In this document: in pieces, positions 34,107-42,658 of the stretch
How the letters are laid out: each line of letters starts with the position of its first letter
How positions within the stretch are numbered: position 1 is the first letter of the stretch
Source of the DNA: Chitinophagaceae bacterium
GTDB lineage: Bacteria > Bacteroidota > Bacteroidia > Chitinophagales > Chitinophagaceae
NCBI GenBank assembly: GCA_947476485.1
Contig: CANJQU010000017.1
Coordinates: 1-49,818, forward strand
Direction: 5' to 3'
Length of the DNA: 49,818 bases
Program-made: the position numbers and the translations under genes
The notes under the pieces: model-generated
The model's database searches: none
What the model was told of the DNA's origin: nothing
The model's input: only the letters and a program-made list of their open reading frames with translations

Positions 34107-34883
34107 ATGGAAGACATCGCGCAACTCAATGAAGAATATGGCAGACTGCTGGCAAAACAGCAGTTTACCACCCCGGCCCTGGACTATTCCATACTGGAAG
34201 GGCACCTCCCATTTTTAAATCACATCTCTGAGATAGGTAACAGCGGTATAACCGTTTTTGATTTTCATAAGAAACAGCATGTTTTTACTTCCCATAATTA
34301 CACAAACCTATTTGGGTATGACCTGGAGGAGGCCAGTGAAAAGGGAATAGAATATTTCGATTCGAAAATCCATCCAGAAGACCATATCCGTCTTATAAAA
34401 AACGGGATCACAATTCTTGAATTTTACTTCGGTTTACCAAAAGCAGTCAGAAAGGATTACAAGCTCATCAACGAATACAGGGTGCAGAACCACGCAGCAA
34501 AATATATCCGTGTAATTGAGCAGCACCAGGTGCTGGAGCTGGACAGCGACGGTAATTTATGGCTGGCGCTGAGTGTAATGGATATTGCACCCAACCAGGA
34601 TGCCGGATCAAAATTCAGCAGCCAGGTGATCAATTTCAGAAATGGAGAAATAATCCTGTTAAGTGATATCCGGACTAAACCCGTGAAACAAATTCTTTCC
34701 GAAAGGGAACTCTCCATTTTAAACCTGGTAAAGGATGGCCTCTTAAGCAAGGAAATATCCGGCCTGCTGTCCATAAGCGTTCATACGGTAAATACACACC
34801 GGCAAAGAATACTGGAAAAGCTAAACGTATCCAATACCGTAGAGGCCATTAACTACGCCCGGAATCTTGGTTTGTTATCGTGA
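34107..34883 (+). CDS. PAS-domain LuxR-family transcription regulator
   Basis: 258 residues. The N-terminal part at about 40-165 looks like a PAS fold: GITVFDFHKKQHVFTSHNYT, then LFGYDLEEASEKGIEYFDSK and IHPEDHIRLI. The C-terminal part from about 195 is a LuxR/GerE helix-turn-helix: LSERELSILNLVKDGLLSKE followed by ISGLLSISVHTVNTHRQRIL, with the expected Val-Asn-Thr-His-Arg contacts. No phosphoacceptor receiver domain is present, so it probably senses a ligand or redox state by the PAS domain. It ends ten bases before the convergent cyclase operon, and starts divergent from the TonB receptor. Its target is not known. Confidence 0.85.
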   Translation: MEDIAQLNEEYGRLLAKQQFTTPALDYSILEGHLPFLNHISEIGNSGITVFDFHKKQHVFTSHNYTNLFGYDLEEASEKGIEYFDSKIHPEDHIRLIKNGITILEFYFGLPKAVRKDYKLINEYRVQNHAAKYIRVIEQHQVLELDSDGNLWLALSVMDIAPNQDAGSKFSSQVINFRNGEIILLSDIRTKPVKQILSERELSILNLVKDGLLSKEISGLLSISVHTVNTHRQRILEKLNVSNTVEAINYARNLGLLS

Positions 34884-34892
34884 TCGCAGGCG

Positions 34893-36821
34893 CTAAGAAA
34901 TTCTTTCCACAAAATACATATCTACCTCGCCCATGTTTTTTGCAGCAATTTTGCCGCGATGGCTACATGAGAATTTATCCTTCACCAGGTTATAAGTAGC
35001 CTCACTGATGTTTATCTTACCAGCCTCATCGGCAGATTCCATGCGCGATGCAAGGTTCACTGTATCTCCCCAGATATCATAGGCAAACTTCTTTATCCCT
35101 ACAATACCCGCAACCACCGGCCCGGTATGGATACCGATCTTTATCTCAAAAAATATCCGCCCTTCCGCTTCACGCTTCCGCCTTTCCTCCAGCATAAAAT
35201 CGCGCATGTCAATGGCCGCATTAACAACATCAAAAGCGTGCGTCTTGTTAGGCACCGGGAGGCCGCCGGCACACATATAGCTGTCGCCTATCGTCTTTAT
35301 TTTCTCTATGCCGTACTTGCTGATAATATTGTCAAAAGCGCTGTAGCAATAGTTTATCTCATTCACCAGTTGCTGCGCATTCATCTGCTTGCTGATCTGT
35401 GAAAAATTCCTGAAATCTGTGAACATGACTGTTACATCATCCATGTGCTTAGCCTTTGCTGTTCCTGTTGCTTTCAATTCTTCAGCAGTTTCTGATGGCA
35501 ATATGTTCAGCAGCAACTCATCGCTGCGCTGCTTCCCTTTTCGCACCGTGTTGCGCTGCCGAACCACTACAAGTGTAAATAACAGCAACGCAGCAATGCC
35601 TCCAAAAGATACATTGCGAATATTGCGTTGCAGTTTTGCCTCTTCATTTGCTATTGCATCCTTCTTATCAAACTCATACTGCATCTGGTTTTGCGTCAGT
35701 TTTTGCACATTCTCCTGGTTAAGCATACTATCCCGGTAAAGGATGAACTGCCTATGGTCTTCAAAAGCGGATTTCCAGTTTCCGGTCGCGCTATCAAGAA
35801 TACTCAACTGCTCGTATGCCTTTTTGATCTGTTCCACGTCCCCGGCCTCCTTGCTGAGGGCGAGCCCAAGATTTAGACTTTTCCCGGCATCAGCATATTT
35901 TTCTAACCGTGTGAATATGCTGCCTGCGCCGAGATACCCCTCTGCCATACCGCCCTTATCCGAAACACTTCCCGAAATTCTTACCTCTTCATTGTAATCC
36001 TTAAGGGCCATCTCATAGTTTCCCAGCAAAACGTAAGTAGCGCCCATATTACCGTAATTATAGGCTTTCCATACCTTGTTATCCGTTTCTATGTTGATCT
36101 TCAATGCCATGTTAAAATAGTCAAGGGCTTCCTTATATCTTTTCTGTTCCATGAAGATCAGTGCGATATTATTATAGGAGGCAGAAATACCCGTTTTGTA
36201 ATCAGCTTCAGGAGCTATTTTCAATGCGGCCATATAATTCTTCAGCGCTTCGGTGTAGTTATGCTGATCCTGGTAAACGCTACCCAAACCGGTATATGCA
36301 TTAGTCATCAACTTTCTGACAAGGATATCCTTACTATCCAGTTCTCCGAATATTTTTAACAGTGCATAGTAGTATTTGATAGATTCCGGATAAATAGACA
36401 TACCGCGACAAATACGTGCGTATATGTTAAACGCATGACCAAGCCACATTTTCTGACCTGTTTCTTCAGCTATATTTATGGCTTTTTTACTTGCCTCAAG
36501 CGCATGCGGATAATCGCCTTTGTTACAGTAAACATCGGCGACAAGTGTATGGTAAATTACAGTTCCCGGTTTCCATTTTATCTTTTGAGAGAGACGAAGA
36601 GATTGATCCGCATATGCCATCGCCGAATCCAAATTGCTATATTCGAACTCCTCTGCCAGGAAGGATGAAAGAAGAACTTTATTGGAGTCATCTTTCATGC
36701 CATGTAATTTGCTTCGCATTGAATCAATCCTTACCTGCCATTGTTCCTGTGCAAATACTAAGCTACCATTCATTAAATGAAGGGTCAAGGAAACAAAAAC
36801 AATTGCGATCAATCTTTTCAT
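34893..36821 (-). CDS. TPR-transmembrane-adenylate cyclase protein 1 (last gene of the operon)
   Basis: 642 residues. Signal peptide ending VFAQ, a periplasmic helical domain of TPRs at about 60-370 (for example YNNIALIFMEQKRYKEALDY), a coiled region, one membrane helix at about 403-421 and a cytoplasmic class III cyclase domain at about 460-640. Active-site residues are all present: the metal aspartates Asp469 (FTDF) and Asp513 (IGD), the adenine-specifying Lys509 and Asp582, and the transition-state Asn589 and Arg593 (NLASRM). It should make cAMP in response to a signal outside the inner membrane. The start overlaps the stop of gene 2 by four bases (36818-36821). The final 113 bases of its sense-strand coding end (34909-35021) are identical to gene 2. 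Confidence 0.87.
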   Translation of the reverse strand: MKRLIAIVFVSLTLHLMNGSLVFAQEQWQVRIDSMRSKLHGMKDDSNKVLLSSFLAEEFEYSNLDSAMAYADQSLRLSQKIKWKPGTVIYHTLVADVYCNKGDYPHALEASKKAINIAEETGQKMWLGHAFNIYARICRGMSIYPESIKYYYALLKIFGELDSKDILVRKLMTNAYTGLGSVYQDQHNYTEALKNYMAALKIAPEADYKTGISASYNNIALIFMEQKRYKEALDYFNMALKINIETDNKVWKAYNYGNMGATYVLLGNYEMALKDYNEEVRISGSVSDKGGMAEGYLGAGSIFTRLEKYADAGKSLNLGLALSKEAGDVEQIKKAYEQLSILDSATGNWKSAFEDHRQFILYRDSMLNQENVQKLTQNQMQYEFDKKDAIANEEAKLQRNIRNVSFGGIAALLLFTLVVVRQRNTVRKGKQRSDELLLNILPSETAEELKATGTAKAKHMDDVTVMFTDFRNFSQISKQMNAQQLVNEINYCYSAFDNIISKYGIEKIKTIGDSYMCAGGLPVPNKTHAFDVVNAAIDMRDFMLEERRKREAEGRIFFEIKIGIHTGPVVAGIVGIKKFAYDIWGDTVNLASRMESADEAGKINISEATYNLVKDKFSCSHRGKIAAKNMGEVDMYFVERIS

Positions 36822-38749
36822 AAAATTCGTTCTACAAAATACATATCTACCTCGCCCATGTTTTTTGCAGCAATTTTGCCGCGATGGCTACATGAGAATT
36901 TATCCTTCACCAGGTTATAAGTAGCCTCACTGATGTTTATCTTACCGGCCTCATCTGCAGATTCCATACGCGATGCGAGGTTCACCGTATCTCCCCATAT
37001 ATCATACGCAAACTTCTTTATTCCCACAATGCCTGCAACAACAGGCCCCGTATGGATACCGATCTTTATCTCGAAAAATATCCGCCCTTCGGCTTCTCGC
37101 TTCCGCCTTTCCTCAAGCATAAAATCGCGCATCTCTATTGCGGCGCTCACAACATCAAAAGCGTGTGTTTTGTTCGGTACCGGGAGGCCGCCAGCACACA
37201 TATAGCTGTCGCCTATTGTCTTTATTTTCTCTATGCCATACTTGCTGATAATATTGTCAAAAGCACTGTAGCAATAGTTTATCTCATTCACCAGTTGCTG
37301 CGCATTCATTTGCTTGCTGAGCTGTGAAAAATTTCTGAAATCTGTAAACATCACGGTCACCATTTCAAAATCTTTTGCTTTTGCTACGCCTGTTGCCTTC
37401 AGCTCTTCGGCCGTTTCCGAGGGTAATATATTCAACAGCAACTCGTCGCTACGCTCTTTCCCTTTCCTTACTGTATTGCGCTGCCGTACCACCACCAGTG
37501 TAAAAAGTAACAGCACGCCTATTCCGGCAAAAGATACATTCCGGATATTGCGCTGCAGCTTTGCTTCCTCTTTTGATAACACCTCCTTTTTGTCAAACTC
37601 ATATTGCATCTGGTTTTGCGTCAGCTTCTGGATGTTTTCCTGGTTCACTATGCTATCGCGGTATACAATAAACTGTTTCCGGTTTTCGAAAGCGGATCTC
37701 CAGTTGCCGAGGGCGCTGTCAAGGATCGCTAACTGCTCATAGGTATCTCTTATAATTTCTGCATTCCCGGTCTCTTTGACAAGCGCAAGCGCTTTCTCAA
37801 GCAATCTCCCGGCCTCCGGATAATTTTTCAGTTTTATGTAAATGCCACCAGCTCCGGTAAGACCGCTCGCAATACAGGTTTTATCTTTTATCTCCTCACC
37901 TATTTTTATTGCTTCGTTAAAACTGTGCAAAGCATCCTGATAGCTACCGAGTATCTGGAAGACGGATCCTATATTATAATGATTAAAAGCCTCCCATTGC
38001 TTATTAAGGGCCTCCCGGTTGAGCGTCAACGCGCGGTTGTAATACACAATGGCCTCCTGGTATTTGTGCTGATCTGCATAGACATTCGCAATATTATTGT
38101 AACCGCCCGCCATGGCAATTCTGTGGTTTAGCTCACTGTCGATCTTCAACCCCACGAAATAGTTCTTTAACGCCTCTTCCCCATGACGCTGACACTGGTA
38201 GACGTTCCCTATACCTGAATAAGCATTGCTCTTCAATTGTTTCGTGGTAGCCAGCTTATCGTTTAGTTCCTCTGCCTTTTTTAAGGCCATATAATAATAT
38301 TCTGTGGCTTCAACATAATTTCCCTGCTGGACGCAAATTAGTGCGCATTCAATGTATGCACTACCGATCCAGAATTTATCTCCTGATGCCTCTGCTGTTA
38401 CTATCGCATTCCTGGCTTCGATCGATGCCTGCTTATAATTACCGAGATGAAGATAAGCGTCTGCAACCCGGGCCTGAGCCTCCGACACATAGGTTTTCCA
38501 CCCGCTCATTTCGGCTAAATGAAGCTGCATCTTTGCGTAAAACATTGCTGAATCCGGGTTGCTCCAAAGCAAAGCTTCGGATAACGCACTTAAAAGTTTC
38601 ACTTTCCCCTCGTCCTCCCTGGATACAGACAGCTTTTCATGCAATGAGTCTATAAGTGCCTGTCCCTGCTTCTGGGCAAATAACCAGTCACTGCCGGTTA
38701 AGCACATAAGCATAGAGATACAGAAAAACAGCAGGACAGTTTTTTTCAT
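36818..38749 (-). CDS. TPR-transmembrane-adenylate cyclase protein 2 (middle gene)
   Basis: 643 residues from the ATG at 38749 (MKKTVLLFFCISMLMCLTGS). The longer frame up to 38821 has no signal peptide and overlaps gene 3 deeply, so it is not used. The layout is signal peptide (to LFAQ), TPRs, one helix (VSFAGIGVLLLFTLVVV) and a class III cyclase with the same residues as gene 1 (Asp470, Asp514, Lys510, Asp583). The TPR part is the most divergent of the three (YSGIGNVYQCQRHGEEALKN, YNNIANVYADQHKYQEAIVY), which suggests a different input. The ATG overlaps the stop of gene 3 in an ATGA (38746-38749). Confidence 0.87.
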   Translation of the reverse strand: MKKTVLLFFCISMLMCLTGSDWLFAQKQGQALIDSLHEKLSVSREDEGKVKLLSALSEALLWSNPDSAMFYAKMQLHLAEMSGWKTYVSEAQARVADAYLHLGNYKQASIEARNAIVTAEASGDKFWIGSAYIECALICVQQGNYVEATEYYYMALKKAEELNDKLATTKQLKSNAYSGIGNVYQCQRHGEEALKNYFVGLKIDSELNHRIAMAGGYNNIANVYADQHKYQEAIVYYNRALTLNREALNKQWEAFNHYNIGSVFQILGSYQDALHSFNEAIKIGEEIKDKTCIASGLTGAGGIYIKLKNYPEAGRLLEKALALVKETGNAEIIRDTYEQLAILDSALGNWRSAFENRKQFIVYRDSIVNQENIQKLTQNQMQYEFDKKEVLSKEEAKLQRNIRNVSFAGIGVLLLFTLVVVRQRNTVRKGKERSDELLLNILPSETAEELKATGVAKAKDFEMVTVMFTDFRNFSQLSKQMNAQQLVNEINYCYSAFDNIISKYGIEKIKTIGDSYMCAGGLPVPNKTHAFDVVSAAIEMRDFMLEERRKREAEGRIFFEIKIGIHTGPVVAGIVGIKKFAYDIWGDTVNLASRMESADEAGKINISEATYNLVKDKFSCSHRGKIAAKNMGEVDMYFVERIL

Positions 38750-40677
38750 AAAATTCTTTCTACAAAATACATATCTATCTCGCCCATATTTTTCGCGGCA
38801 ATCTTCCCTCTGTAAGTACAACTGAATTTATCCTTCACCAATTCATAAGTAGCCTCACTTATGTTGATCTTGCCAGCTTCATCGGCTGACTCCATTCGCG
38901 AAGCAACGTTTACCGTATCACCCCAGATATCGTAGGCAAATTTCCTAATCCCCACTATCCCTGCAACTACCGGCCCGGTATGGATACCGATCTTTATCTC
39001 GAAAAATATCCGCCCTTCCGCTTCACGCTTCCGCCTTTCTTCCAGCATAAAATCCCGCATCTCTATTGCGGCGCTCACAACATCAAAAGCGTGTGTTTTG
39101 TTCGGAACCGGGAGGCCGCCGGCACACATATAGCTGTCGCCTATCGTCTTTATTTTCTCAATCCCATACTTGCTGATAATGTCGTCAAATGCACTATAAC
39201 AGTAGTTGATCTCATTCACCAGTTGTTGCGCATTCATCCGCTTGCTAAGCTGTGAAAAGTTCCTGAAGTCAGTGAACATGACGGTTACTTCGCTAAAATC
39301 CTTTGCCTTGGCTGTGCCTGTAGCCTTCAGTTCTTCGGCCGTTTCCGAAGGCAATATATTCAGTAGCAACTCATCGCTGCGTTGCTTTCCCTTTCGTACT
39401 GTGTTGCGCTGGCGAACCACTACCAGTGTAAACAGGAACAGAACGCCCATTCCGGCAAATGACATATTCCGGATGTTGCGTTGCAGCTTAGCTTCTTCTT
39501 TTGCTACCGCGTCCTTTTTATCAAACTCATATTGCATCTGGCTTTGCGTCAGTTTTTGTACATTTTCTTTATTAAGCATGCTATCCCTGTAAAATATAAA
39601 CTGGCTGTGGTCTGCAAATGCCGCTTTCCAGTTTCCTGTAGCACTATCAAGAATACTTAACCGCTCATATGCTTTTCTGATCTGGTCGACTTCGCCGGCC
39701 TCCTTGCTGAGCGCAAGACCCAGGTTAAGGCTTTTCTCAGCTTCGGCATACCTTTTTAGCCGGGTATATACATTACCGGCACCTAGGTATCCTTCTGCCA
39801 TGCCCGACTTATCGAGTACTGTACTTGAAATTCTAACCTCCTCTTTAAAATCCCTAAGCGCGGCATCATAATTTCCAAGTAATTCATACGTGCTACCCAT
39901 ATTGCCATAATTATAAGCCTGCCATGTTTTATTATCCGTTTCTATATTAATTTTCAAGGCTAGGTCAAAATATTCAAGGGCCTCCTTATACCTCCCTTGC
40001 TCCATAAATATGAGCCCCATGTTGGTGTAACAGGAAGAAACACCAACTTCGAAACCAGCTTCCAATGCTATTTTCAAGGAGGCTAAATAATTCTTCAATG
40101 CTTCGGCATAATTATGCTGGTCCTGGTAAATAAGCGCGAGACCAATATACGCATTGCACAACCATGTTTTTACCTGGACACTTTGGTTGTCCATTTTTCC
40201 GCATAATTTTTGCAAAGCATAAAAATATTTGATCGCCTCTGAATAATTCCCGACATTACGGCATGTGACAGCATAATTGGCATACGAACTCGCAAGACAG
40301 TGTCCCTGTCCTGTTTCTTCTGCAATATTTACCGCATTTTTGGCTTCTCTCAAAGCCATCTGATAGTCCCCTTTGAAGTTATATACAGCCGCTGTATGTG
40401 TATAGTAAATTGCAATACCCGGCCTCCAATTTATTTTTTGTGCCAGATTAAGGAGTTGAACAGCATAAACCATGGTTGAGTCTGTACTTGTATACACAAA
40501 TTCCTTAGCCAGTGCATCTATAAGAAGCACTTTATTGGAATCTCCTTTTGAGGCAGGCAGCTCATTCCGCAAAGAATCAATACGCGCTTGGCCCTGCTTT
40601 TGAGCAAACAACTTATTGCCGCTTAAAATCAGCAGCGTGGAAATACAAAAAAGCAGCAGCGGAATGTGTTTCTTCAT
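38746..40677 (-). CDS. TPR-transmembrane-adenylate cyclase protein 3 (first gene of the operon)
   Basis: 643 residues. Signal peptide (MKKHIPLLLFCISTLLILSG to KLFAQ), TPRs at about 60-370, one membrane helix (VSFAGMGVLFLFTLVVV in context) and a class III cyclase. All catalytic residues are present (FTDF, IGDSYMC, YDIWGDTVN with NVASRM), but the cyclase domain has more private changes than those of genes 1 and 2, such as GIRKF and CTYRGK. The TPR domain is nearer to gene 1 than to gene 2 (KINWRPGIAIYYT beside KIKWKPGTVIYHT). It is the first gene of the operon, with a promoter core six bases upstream, divergent from the ABC exporter. Confidence 0.87.
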   Translation of the reverse strand: MKKHIPLLLFCISTLLILSGNKLFAQKQGQARIDSLRNELPASKGDSNKVLLIDALAKEFVYTSTDSTMVYAVQLLNLAQKINWRPGIAIYYTHTAAVYNFKGDYQMALREAKNAVNIAEETGQGHCLASSYANYAVTCRNVGNYSEAIKYFYALQKLCGKMDNQSVQVKTWLCNAYIGLALIYQDQHNYAEALKNYLASLKIALEAGFEVGVSSCYTNMGLIFMEQGRYKEALEYFDLALKINIETDNKTWQAYNYGNMGSTYELLGNYDAALRDFKEEVRISSTVLDKSGMAEGYLGAGNVYTRLKRYAEAEKSLNLGLALSKEAGEVDQIRKAYERLSILDSATGNWKAAFADHSQFIFYRDSMLNKENVQKLTQSQMQYEFDKKDAVAKEEAKLQRNIRNMSFAGMGVLFLFTLVVVRQRNTVRKGKQRSDELLLNILPSETAEELKATGTAKAKDFSEVTVMFTDFRNFSQLSKRMNAQQLVNEINYCYSAFDDIISKYGIEKIKTIGDSYMCAGGLPVPNKTHAFDVVSAAIEMRDFMLEERRKREAEGRIFFEIKIGIHTGPVVAGIVGIRKFAYDIWGDTVNVASRMESADEAGKINISEATYELVKDKFSCTYRGKIAAKNMGEIDMYFVERIL

Positions 40678-40683
40678 TGCTCA

Positions 40684-40691
40684 TAAATGTA
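40684..40691 (-). promoter_or_regulatory. Likely -7 element of the cyclase operon
   Basis: The minus strand reads TACATTTA, one base off TAnnTTTG, six bases before the ATG at 40677. Confidence 0.35.
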
Positions 40692-40774
40692 ATAGGTTTT
40701 TTAGAAATATCACCGGTATAATGCGCTATAAACATTTCTAATAACGCTATTGCCACAAAAGTTGCTATACCTGT

Positions 40775-40782
40775 TACCTTTG
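40775..40782 (+). promoter_or_regulatory. -7 promoter element of the ABC exporter
   Basis: TACCTTTG, exactly TAnnTTTG, ends five bases before the ATG at 40788, so the mRNA should be leaderless or nearly so. A weak ATTG at 40749-40752 is 22 bases upstream. Confidence 0.5.
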
Positions 40783-40787
40783 CAGCT

Positions 40788-42581
40788 ATGAAGCTATTAA
40801 TGCATTATCTCAGCCGCTACAAGCTGATGATCCTGTTGGCAATGGTACTTGCTGCCATCAACCAGAGTTTTTCCCTGTTCAACCCTATTGTTTCCGGCCA
40901 GATACTGGACAATTTTGTCAATCACCCTTTCACAGATAAGGCCGGCAATGCGCGCACCATGAGCGTATACCTTCACCAGGCATTGAACCCCATCCTCATG
41001 ATCATGGGCTTTGCAATGGTATCCAGAATAGCCAAAAATTTCCAGGATTATACCGTCAATGTGGTGATCCAGAAATACGGCGCCCAGCTTTACACCGATG
41101 GCCTGAAACACGCCCTTCGTCTCCCCTACCAGGAGTTTGAAGACCAGAGCAGCGGACAGACACTCTCTGTGCTGCAGAAAGTGCGCGCTGACTGCGAAAA
41201 GTTTATACAGTCGTTCTTCAATGTGCTGCTGCCTACTATAATCGGTATTGTATTTGTGATCATCTACTGTGTGCCCATCAGCCCCTACCTGCCATTGGTA
41301 TACCTTGGGGGTGCTATAATACTGGGGTTGCTGACCAGTATGCTGAGCAAACGAATAAAGACCGTACAGAAGAACATTGTGCGCGAAACAAATGCACTCG
41401 CCGGCTCCACTACCGAATCGCTGCGTAATATAGAGCTCGTAAAGAGCCTGGGCCTTACCGACCAGGAAATACGCAGGCTCAACACCACCACAATAAAAAT
41501 ACTGAAGCTGGAGCTTAAGAAAGTGCGCAGCATCCGCACTATATCTTTCATCCAGGGTACTTTTGTCAACTTCCTCCAGCAGGTCATAGTAATGACTTTC
41601 CTGTACTTTATTTTCAGGGGGGCTATTACCCCGGGTCAATATCTTTCGCTTACGTTCTTCTCCTTCTTCATTCTGCAGCCTATGCAGGAGATCGGGAATG
41701 TGATCCTTTCTTACCGCGAAGCAGAAGCATCGCTCCAGAATATGCAGACGCTGTTCAATAAACCTGTAGAATTCAAACCCGAAAAGCCCGAAGCAATAAA
41801 TGGCATAGCCGAAGTAAAATTCGCAGATGTTACCTTCAAGCACAACAGCGCCAGCAAGCCTGCACTTGACGGCATCTCGTTTGATGTGAAACTTGGTGAG
41901 ACGGTTGCTTTTGTTGGCCCGTCCGGCAGCGGAAAGACCACACTGGTTAAATTACTGGTGGGCCTGTATCATCCTAATAAAGGCCACATCTATTACAACG
42001 GCCATGATGAAGCCAATATCGATTATGAAGAGCTGCGCCGGCAAATGGGCCTGGTGACCCAGGATCCCCAGCTATTCTCCGGCACTATCCGGGAAAACCT
42101 GTTGTTCGTAAACCCCGGCGCTACTGATGCCGATATTAATTCCGCGCTTCAGAAGGCTGCCTGCCAAAACCTGCTGGCCCGCGCCGAAAAAGGCCTGGAC
42201 ACCGTAATAGGTGAGGGCGGGCTGAAACTTTCCGGCGGTGAGCGCCAACGCCTGTCCATAGCCCGTGCATTGCTTAGGCAGCCGCGCCTTATGATATTTG
42301 ATGAGGCAACATCAGCGCTCGACTCACTTACCGAAGACGAGATATCGCAGACCATGCGCAACATCACATCGCAACGGCAGCACATCACCATCATGATCGC
42401 CCACCGCCTCTCCACAATCATGCATGCAGACCGTATCTATGTGCTTGAAAAAGGCAACGTAATAGAAACAGGCAGCCATGCTACCCTGATAGAAGAAAAA
42501 GGGCTCTACTATGCGATGTGGCGCCAGCAGATAGGCGAGCGCAAAGAGTCGCCGGTTATGAAGAAAGCAATGGCAAATTAA
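40788..42581 (+). CDS. ABC exporter, fused permease and ATPase (MsbA/multidrug type)
   Basis: 597 residues. Six-helix membrane domain at about 1-330, nucleotide-binding domain at about 345-585. Walker A GPSGSGKTT is near residue 376, the Q-loop in LVTQDPQLFSG, the signature LSGGERQRLS near 481, Walker B MIFDEATSALD near 502 and the H-loop AHRLS near 538. It works as a homodimer or with a half-transporter elsewhere, moving a hydrophobic compound outward. Substrate class (lipid, drug or peptide) cannot be told; the short N-terminus and lack of a peptidase domain exclude bacteriocin-type processing exporters. The gene is divergent from the cyclase operon and has its own terminator. Confidence 0.9.
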   Translation: MKLLMHYLSRYKLMILLAMVLAAINQSFSLFNPIVSGQILDNFVNHPFTDKAGNARTMSVYLHQALNPILMIMGFAMVSRIAKNFQDYTVNVVIQKYGAQLYTDGLKHALRLPYQEFEDQSSGQTLSVLQKVRADCEKFIQSFFNVLLPTIIGIVFVIIYCVPISPYLPLVYLGGAIILGLLTSMLSKRIKTVQKNIVRETNALAGSTTESLRNIELVKSLGLTDQEIRRLNTTTIKILKLELKKVRSIRTISFIQGTFVNFLQQVIVMTFLYFIFRGAITPGQYLSLTFFSFFILQPMQEIGNVILSYREAEASLQNMQTLFNKPVEFKPEKPEAINGIAEVKFADVTFKHNSASKPALDGISFDVKLGETVAFVGPSGSGKTTLVKLLVGLYHPNKGHIYYNGHDEANIDYEELRRQMGLVTQDPQLFSGTIRENLLFVNPGATDADINSALQKAACQNLLARAEKGLDTVIGEGGLKLSGGERQRLSIARALLRQPRLMIFDEATSALDSLTEDEISQTMRNITSQRQHITIMIAHRLSTIMHADRIYVLEKGNVIETGSHATLIEEKGLYYAMWRQQIGERKESPVMKKAMAN

Positions 42582-42600
42582 CTATCGGTTTATATCATTG

Positions 42601-42635
42601 AAAGAGCTACCAGATATTTTTGGTGGCTTTTTTAT
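42601..42635 (+). terminator. Rho-independent terminator after the ABC exporter
   Basis: AGCTACC (42605-42611) pairs with GGTGGCT (42622-42628) with one G-T pair, flanked by A and T runs, ending in TTTTTT. It lies about 20 bp after the exporter stop. Confidence 0.65.
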
Positions 42636-42658
42636 TTTCGGTATTTTTATGAATACCT

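Noticed and set aside
34893-40677. The three repeated blocks as copies of an insertion sequence
   Set aside because: The repeated parts are coding cyclase domains within intact genes; there are no terminal inverted repeats and no transposase.
40797-41843. Long minus-strand open frame (348 codons) opposite the ABC exporter
   Set aside because: It is the antisense shadow of a gene with all ABC motifs; the peptide has no domain pattern and is rich in His, Tyr and Cys in the manner of shadow frames.
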